Below are positions 60,952 through 64,000 of a DNA stretch of 64,000 bases, one piece after another. The position numbers and the translations under genes were made by a program. Within the stretch, counting starts at the first letter, position 1; each line of letters starts with the position of its first letter. This DNA comes from CAYRXM01 sp964449465 (GTDB lineage Bacteria > Chloroflexota > Anaerolineae > JAFGEY01): positions 124,001 to 188,000 of the forward strand of contig CAYVBK010000002.1 in NCBI GenBank assembly GCA_964449465.1. The letters run 5' to 3'. The notes under the pieces are model-generated. The model did not search any database and was not told the origin of the DNA. It was given only the letters and a program-made list of their open reading frames with translations.

Positions 60952-61479
60952 ATGCTCAAATTGAGTGGAAAACGAATAGCCGTTCTGGTGGGGCCGGGCT
61001 TTGAGGACCTGGAGTTGTGGGTGCCGGTAATGCGTCTGCAAGAAGAAGGAGCAATGATCACGCTGGTAGGCCTCAAGGCCGGCGAGGTCTATGCCAGCAA
61101 ATCGGGCGGGCTGACGGCGCGGGCCGACACGGCTGCCGGCGAGGTCAGGGCCGACCAATTTGATGCGCTGATCATTCCGGGCGGTTGGGCGCCCGACCGC
61201 CTGCGTCGCGATGTCGCGATCAAAGAGCTGACGCGAGCCATGGATGCGCAGCACAAAATCGTAGCGGCCATCTGTCACGGCGGGCTGGTGCTGATCTCGG
61301 CAGGCGTGGTGCGCGGCCGCCGCGCCGTCGGATCGGAGGGCATCAAGGACGATCTGATCAACGCCGGGGCGGTGTGGGTAGACGAGCCGGCGCTGCGAGA
61401 TGGCAATCTGGTGTGGGGACGGGTGGTGCCGGACATTCCGGCATTTTGCCGCGAGTTGGTGCATGCGCTGGCAGATTGA
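60952..61479 (+). CDS. DJ-1/PfpI family protein
   Basis: A 175-residue class I glutamine-amidotransferase-like protein of the PfpI/YhbO type. VLVGPGFEDLELWVPVMRLQ contains the conserved Glu of the DJ-1 fold, and VAAICHGGLVLISAG contains the nucleophile Cys108 next to His109. The conserved NAGAVWVDEPALRDGNLVWG and IPAFCREL follow. Related enzymes act as glyoxalases/deglycases or peptidases; the exact activity is debated. GGGAGG precedes the ATG. The downstream YigZ-like frame starts inside this gene. Confidence 0.92.
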   Translation: MLKLSGKRIAVLVGPGFEDLELWVPVMRLQEEGAMITLVGLKAGEVYASKSGGLTARADTAAGEVRADQFDALIIPGGWAPDRLRRDVAIKELTRAMDAQHKIVAAICHGGLVLISAGVVRGRRAVGSEGIKDDLINAGAVWVDEPALRDGNLVWGRVVPDIPAFCRELVHALAD

Positions 61480-62140
61480 GCCGGGCTCGTTTTTGATTCC
61501 GGCGCGACGCACTCGCATTGAACAGGTGGTGGTCAACTCGCGCTTTATCGCCACAGCGACACCGGCCTTTAGCATAGACGAGGCGCGGGCATTTATCGCT
61601 GCGATACGGCACGAGTTTGCCGACGCCACGCACAATGTGCCGGCCTATTTGATCGGCCACGGAGCCAGCGTGGTGGCACACTGCCACGACGACGGCGAGC
61701 CGTCTGGCACAGCCGGCCGCCCGATGCTGGCCATGTTGCAAGGCAGCGGGCTGGGCGACGTGGCGGTGGTGGTGACACGCTATTTTGGCGGCACCAAACT
61801 CGGCACGGGCGGGCTGGTGCGGGCTTATGGCGATGCAGCACGACAGGTATTGGCCGCATTGCCGCGCGCCGTCAAAATGACCACGCACACGGTGATGCTG
61901 ACCGTGCCATACCCGATGTTTGAGCGGGTGCGACTGCTGGCGGCGGCGCACGGCGGCGAGGTGCTGGAGCAGGATTTTGGCGTCGAGGTAACGGTGCTGG
62001 CGCGGTTTCCGGCGGCGCGGCTGGACGGATTTCAAGACGCGCTGAGCGAACTATCCAACGGCGCCTTGACTGCCGAGATTTTCGAGACCAACCCGGCGAC
62101 GATTGTGCCGGTCGAGTTGCTCGTTGAGCGCGACAGATAG
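61463..62140 (+). CDS. YigZ/IMPACT family protein
   Basis: A 225-residue protein of the YigZ/UPF0029-IMPACT family. The hallmark residues are present: SRFIATATPAFSIDEARAFI, then HNVPAYLIG, HDDGEPSGTAGRPMLAMLQG and VVVVTRYFGGTKLGTGGLVR. The last ~80 residues are the second, ribosomal-protein-like alpha/beta domain (YPMFERVRLLAAAHGGEVLE). I chose ATG 61463, overlapping the previous gene by 17 bases, since this gives the normal N-terminus; other starts are possible. Its biochemical role is unknown; eukaryotic IMPACT regulates translation. It is probably co-transcribed with its neighbours. Confidence 0.9.
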   Translation: MRWQIEPGSFLIPARRTRIEQVVVNSRFIATATPAFSIDEARAFIAAIRHEFADATHNVPAYLIGHGASVVAHCHDDGEPSGTAGRPMLAMLQGSGLGDVAVVVTRYFGGTKLGTGGLVRAYGDAARQVLAALPRAVKMTTHTVMLTVPYPMFERVRLLAAAHGGEVLEQDFGVEVTVLARFPAARLDGFQDALSELSNGALTAEIFETNPATIVPVELLVERDR

Positions 62141-62153
62141 AATGGAGCAAAAA

Positions 62154-63059
62154 ATGGTCAGGTCGTTGGAAGGGATTGTGGCGGCCATGATCACGCCGTT
62201 CAACCGCGATGAATCGCTGGATGAGGCCGGCGTGGGCGTGATAGCCGACTATTTGATCGGTCAGGGCGTGCATGGGCTGTTTCCGGGCGGCAGTCAAGGC
62301 GAGTTTTATGCCTTGACCATCGCAGAGCGCAAACGGCTGCTTGAATTGACGCTGAACGCGGCGGGTGGACGGGTGTTTGTGGTGGCGCATGTGGGGGCGA
62401 TCACCACCCGCGAGGCGGTTGACCTGACCCGGCATGCCGGGGCCGTCGGCGCGGATGCAGTGGCAGCGGTGACGCCGTTTTTTGTGCGGCCGGCGCCCGA
62501 TGAATTATGTCAGTATTTCAAGGATATCGGCGCAGCGACACGATTGCCGGTGCTGGCCTATGACAATGTGGGACGCACGGGTGTATCGCTGCCGCCAACG
62601 GTGGTGGCGCAGTTGGCCCGCGAGGTGCCGCATTTCGTGGGCATCAAAGATTCCAGCGGCGATCTGACCCAACTGGCCGAGCATATCCGGCTGTGTCCGC
62701 CAGGATTCAAGGCGTTTGTGGGGCGCGACTCGTTGATTTTTGGCGCACTGCTCTATGGAGCAGCGGGCGCGGTGGCGGCGTCGGCGAATGTGGCGGCTCA
62801 CCTGGCGGTGGGTATCTATGAGGCCGTGCGCAACGGCAACCTGGCACAGGCGCAGGCGTTGCAGCAGCAATTGGCCCCGCTGCGGACGGCGTTCGATCTG
62901 GGGACGTTTCCGGTGGTGATCAAAGAAGCGATGGAACTGCTCGGTTTGCCGAGTGGCCCGGCCCGCCAACCGGTGGGTCCACTGTCGGATGCGGCGCGGG
63001 CGCAATTACAAGCCGTCCTGATTCAGGCTGGCATTTTGCAAAACGAAGGAGCGAAATGA
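62154..63059 (+). CDS. DapA/NanA-family lyase (dihydrodipicolinate synthase-like)
   Basis: A 301-residue TIM-barrel aldolase/lyase from ATG 62154 (GGAG six bases upstream). GIVAAMITPFNRDESLDEAG, PGGSQGEFYALT, VFVVAHVGAITTREAVDL, Tyr136 in LAYDNVGRTG and Schiff-base Lys165 in VGIKDSSGD give the family pattern. The expected Tyr/Lys pair is present, so it should be active with a 2-keto acid as Schiff-base partner. Many DapA-like proteins act on N-acetylneuraminate or keto-sugar acids rather than in lysine synthesis; the SIS and FAD-oxidoreductase neighbours favour a sugar-acid role. Its stop overlaps the next start by ATGA. Confidence 0.9.
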   Translation: MVRSLEGIVAAMITPFNRDESLDEAGVGVIADYLIGQGVHGLFPGGSQGEFYALTIAERKRLLELTLNAAGGRVFVVAHVGAITTREAVDLTRHAGAVGADAVAAVTPFFVRPAPDELCQYFKDIGAATRLPVLAYDNVGRTGVSLPPTVVAQLAREVPHFVGIKDSSGDLTQLAEHIRLCPPGFKAFVGRDSLIFGALLYGAAGAVAASANVAAHLAVGIYEAVRNGNLAQAQALQQQLAPLRTAFDLGTFPVVIKEAMELLGLPSGPARQPVGPLSDAARAQLQAVLIQAGILQNEGAK

Positions 63060-64000
63060 AAACTCTGGTTGAATCTCAACGCCAAATTCCGGTCATCGCC
63101 GAGGCCGACGTGGTAGTGGTCGGAGGCGGGCCGGGCGGTCTGCCGGCAGCGATTGCGGCGGCGCGGCATGGGGCACGCACCGTCTTGATCGAACGGTATG
63201 GATTTCTGGGCGGCCTGGCCACGGCCGGATTGGTGGCGCCGATCTTGGGCCATACGGCCTCGCGCAGCCATACGCCCATCGTGCAGGGGCTGCTGCGCGA
63301 GATAACCGAACGCATGCATGCCCTGGGCGGCGCGCCCACCTGGGAGGCGGCATGCCAGGAATGGGGCATCCGTTTCGACACCGAAGCGCTCAAATATGTG
63401 GCCGATCAGATGGTGAGCGAGGCCGGCATAGAGATATTCTTGCACACCTGGGCCGCCGATGTGGTAATGCAAGAGGGGCGCATCCAGGCGGTGGTGGTGG
63501 AGAACAAATCGGGGCGGCAAGCCATCGCTGGCCAGGTATTTGTTGACGCTACCGGCGACGCCGACCTGGCCTTTCGCGCCGGCGCGCCGACGCAATTTGG
63601 GCGCGAGTGGGATGGGCGGGTCGAGTCTATGGGGTCATTTATGCACATCGGCGGCATTGAGCAGGCCACCGAAGCGCAAAAAGCGGCCGCCAGCGAGTTG
63701 TTGCGTCAGGCTATGGGGCGCGGCGAGTTTCGCTTTTACAACGCTGGTTTTGGCGGCTATAACGATATGCGCCGCGACCATTTTTCGCCCAACATGACTC
63801 GTTGGCCCGGCAATTCCACTCAGGTGTGCGATCTGACCGAGGCCGAGGTAGGCGTACGCGAGCAGGCCTGGAAGCTGATTCTGTTTTTGCGGCAGCAGCC
63901 CGGTTTTGAGACCTGTTATCTCCAGGCTACCTCGCAGGTGGGGCCGCGTGAGAGCCGTCAGGTAATGGGCGATTACGTATTGACTGGCGACGATGTGCAA
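63056..64000 (+). CDS. FAD-dependent oxidoreductase (partial, C-terminus outside window)
   Basis: The visible 315 residues start MKTLVESQRQIPVIAEADVV, then VVGGGPGGLPAAIAAARHGA, a Rossmann FAD-binding fold, with VLIERYGFLGGLATAGLVAP. This is the FAD_oxidored (PF12831) group, often co-located with sugar or polyol catabolic enzymes. GDADLAFRAGAPTQFG and the late QVGPRESRQVMGDYVLTGDD are typical of the family. The start is within an ATGA overlap with the DapA-like gene. The substrate cannot be read. The right edge cuts the gene. Confidence 0.9.
   Translation, partial: MKTLVESQRQIPVIAEADVVVVGGGPGGLPAAIAAARHGARTVLIERYGFLGGLATAGLVAPILGHTASRSHTPIVQGLLREITERMHALGGAPTWEAACQEWGIRFDTEALKYVADQMVSEAGIEIFLHTWAADVVMQEGRIQAVVVENKSGRQAIAGQVFVDATGDADLAFRAGAPTQFGREWDGRVESMGSFMHIGGIEQATEAQKAAASELLRQAMGRGEFRFYNAGFGGYNDMRRDHFSPNMTRWPGNSTQVCDLTEAEVGVREQAWKLILFLRQQPGFETCYLQATSQVGPRESRQVMGDYVLTGDDVQ

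Overview
The window is GC-rich bacterial DNA with typical bacterial operons: many ATGA stop/start overlaps, AGGAGG-type ribosome binding sites, sigma70-like promoters and U-run terminators. The mix points to a Chloroflexota bacterium, probably Anaerolineae-like. It has TrmFO, Ser/Thr kinases with TPR repeats, tandem 7TM histidine kinases, DUF11 and beta-helix surface proteins, an LPxTG-anchored protein, three aldo/keto reductases under a FadR-type regulator, and many short palindromic intergenic repeats. This placement is inferred from gene content only. I see no rRNA, tRNA, CRISPR array, transposase or phage gene.

Layout. (1) 1-6878, minus strand: a 1371-residue P-loop ATPase followed by DUF58, GNAT, lipoprotein and BatA-like genes; the last runs off the left edge. 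(2) 6951-12364, minus: a small winged-helix gene with its own promoter and terminator, a GT39-type membrane glycosyltransferase, polA and a small membrane protein. (3) 12332-16524, minus: a FadR-type regulator and three aldo/keto reductases between a clear promoter/operator and a terminator. (4) 16565-25186, minus: an unknown protein, malic enzyme, a broken small gene, a double-GNAT protein and two paralogous membrane histidine kinases. (5) 25282-31839, plus: trmFO, a YwaF-like membrane protein, a YhaM-like HD nuclease, and a large Ser/Thr kinase-TPR-BMP fusion. (6) 31907-38295, plus: sulfatase, glycerate 2-kinase, an enolase-fold protein with an altered active site, a 2-hydroxyacid dehydrogenase and a YdjM-like membrane protein. 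(7) 38312-49146, plus: a dense run of a lamin-tail/DUF11/PLD exoprotein, two MBL proteins, two HAD phosphatases, an LPxTG DUF11 protein, an M14 carboxypeptidase, DUF486 and galM, ending at a strong terminator. (8) 49289-57895, minus: one 2868-residue secreted beta-helix/cadherin-like protein. (9) 58182-64000, plus: two LiaF-like envelope proteins, then an SIS isomerase, DJ-1/PfpI, YigZ, DapA-like and FAD-oxidoreductase run that leaves the right edge.

The most interesting leads are the large ATPase locus, whose Walker B region reads like BREX/Pgl-type ATPases and which sits where MoxR normally pairs with DUF58; the kinase-TPR-BMP receptor; the enolase-fold protein next to glycerate kinase; and a non-autonomous inverted-repeat element present in two copies about 18 kb apart.
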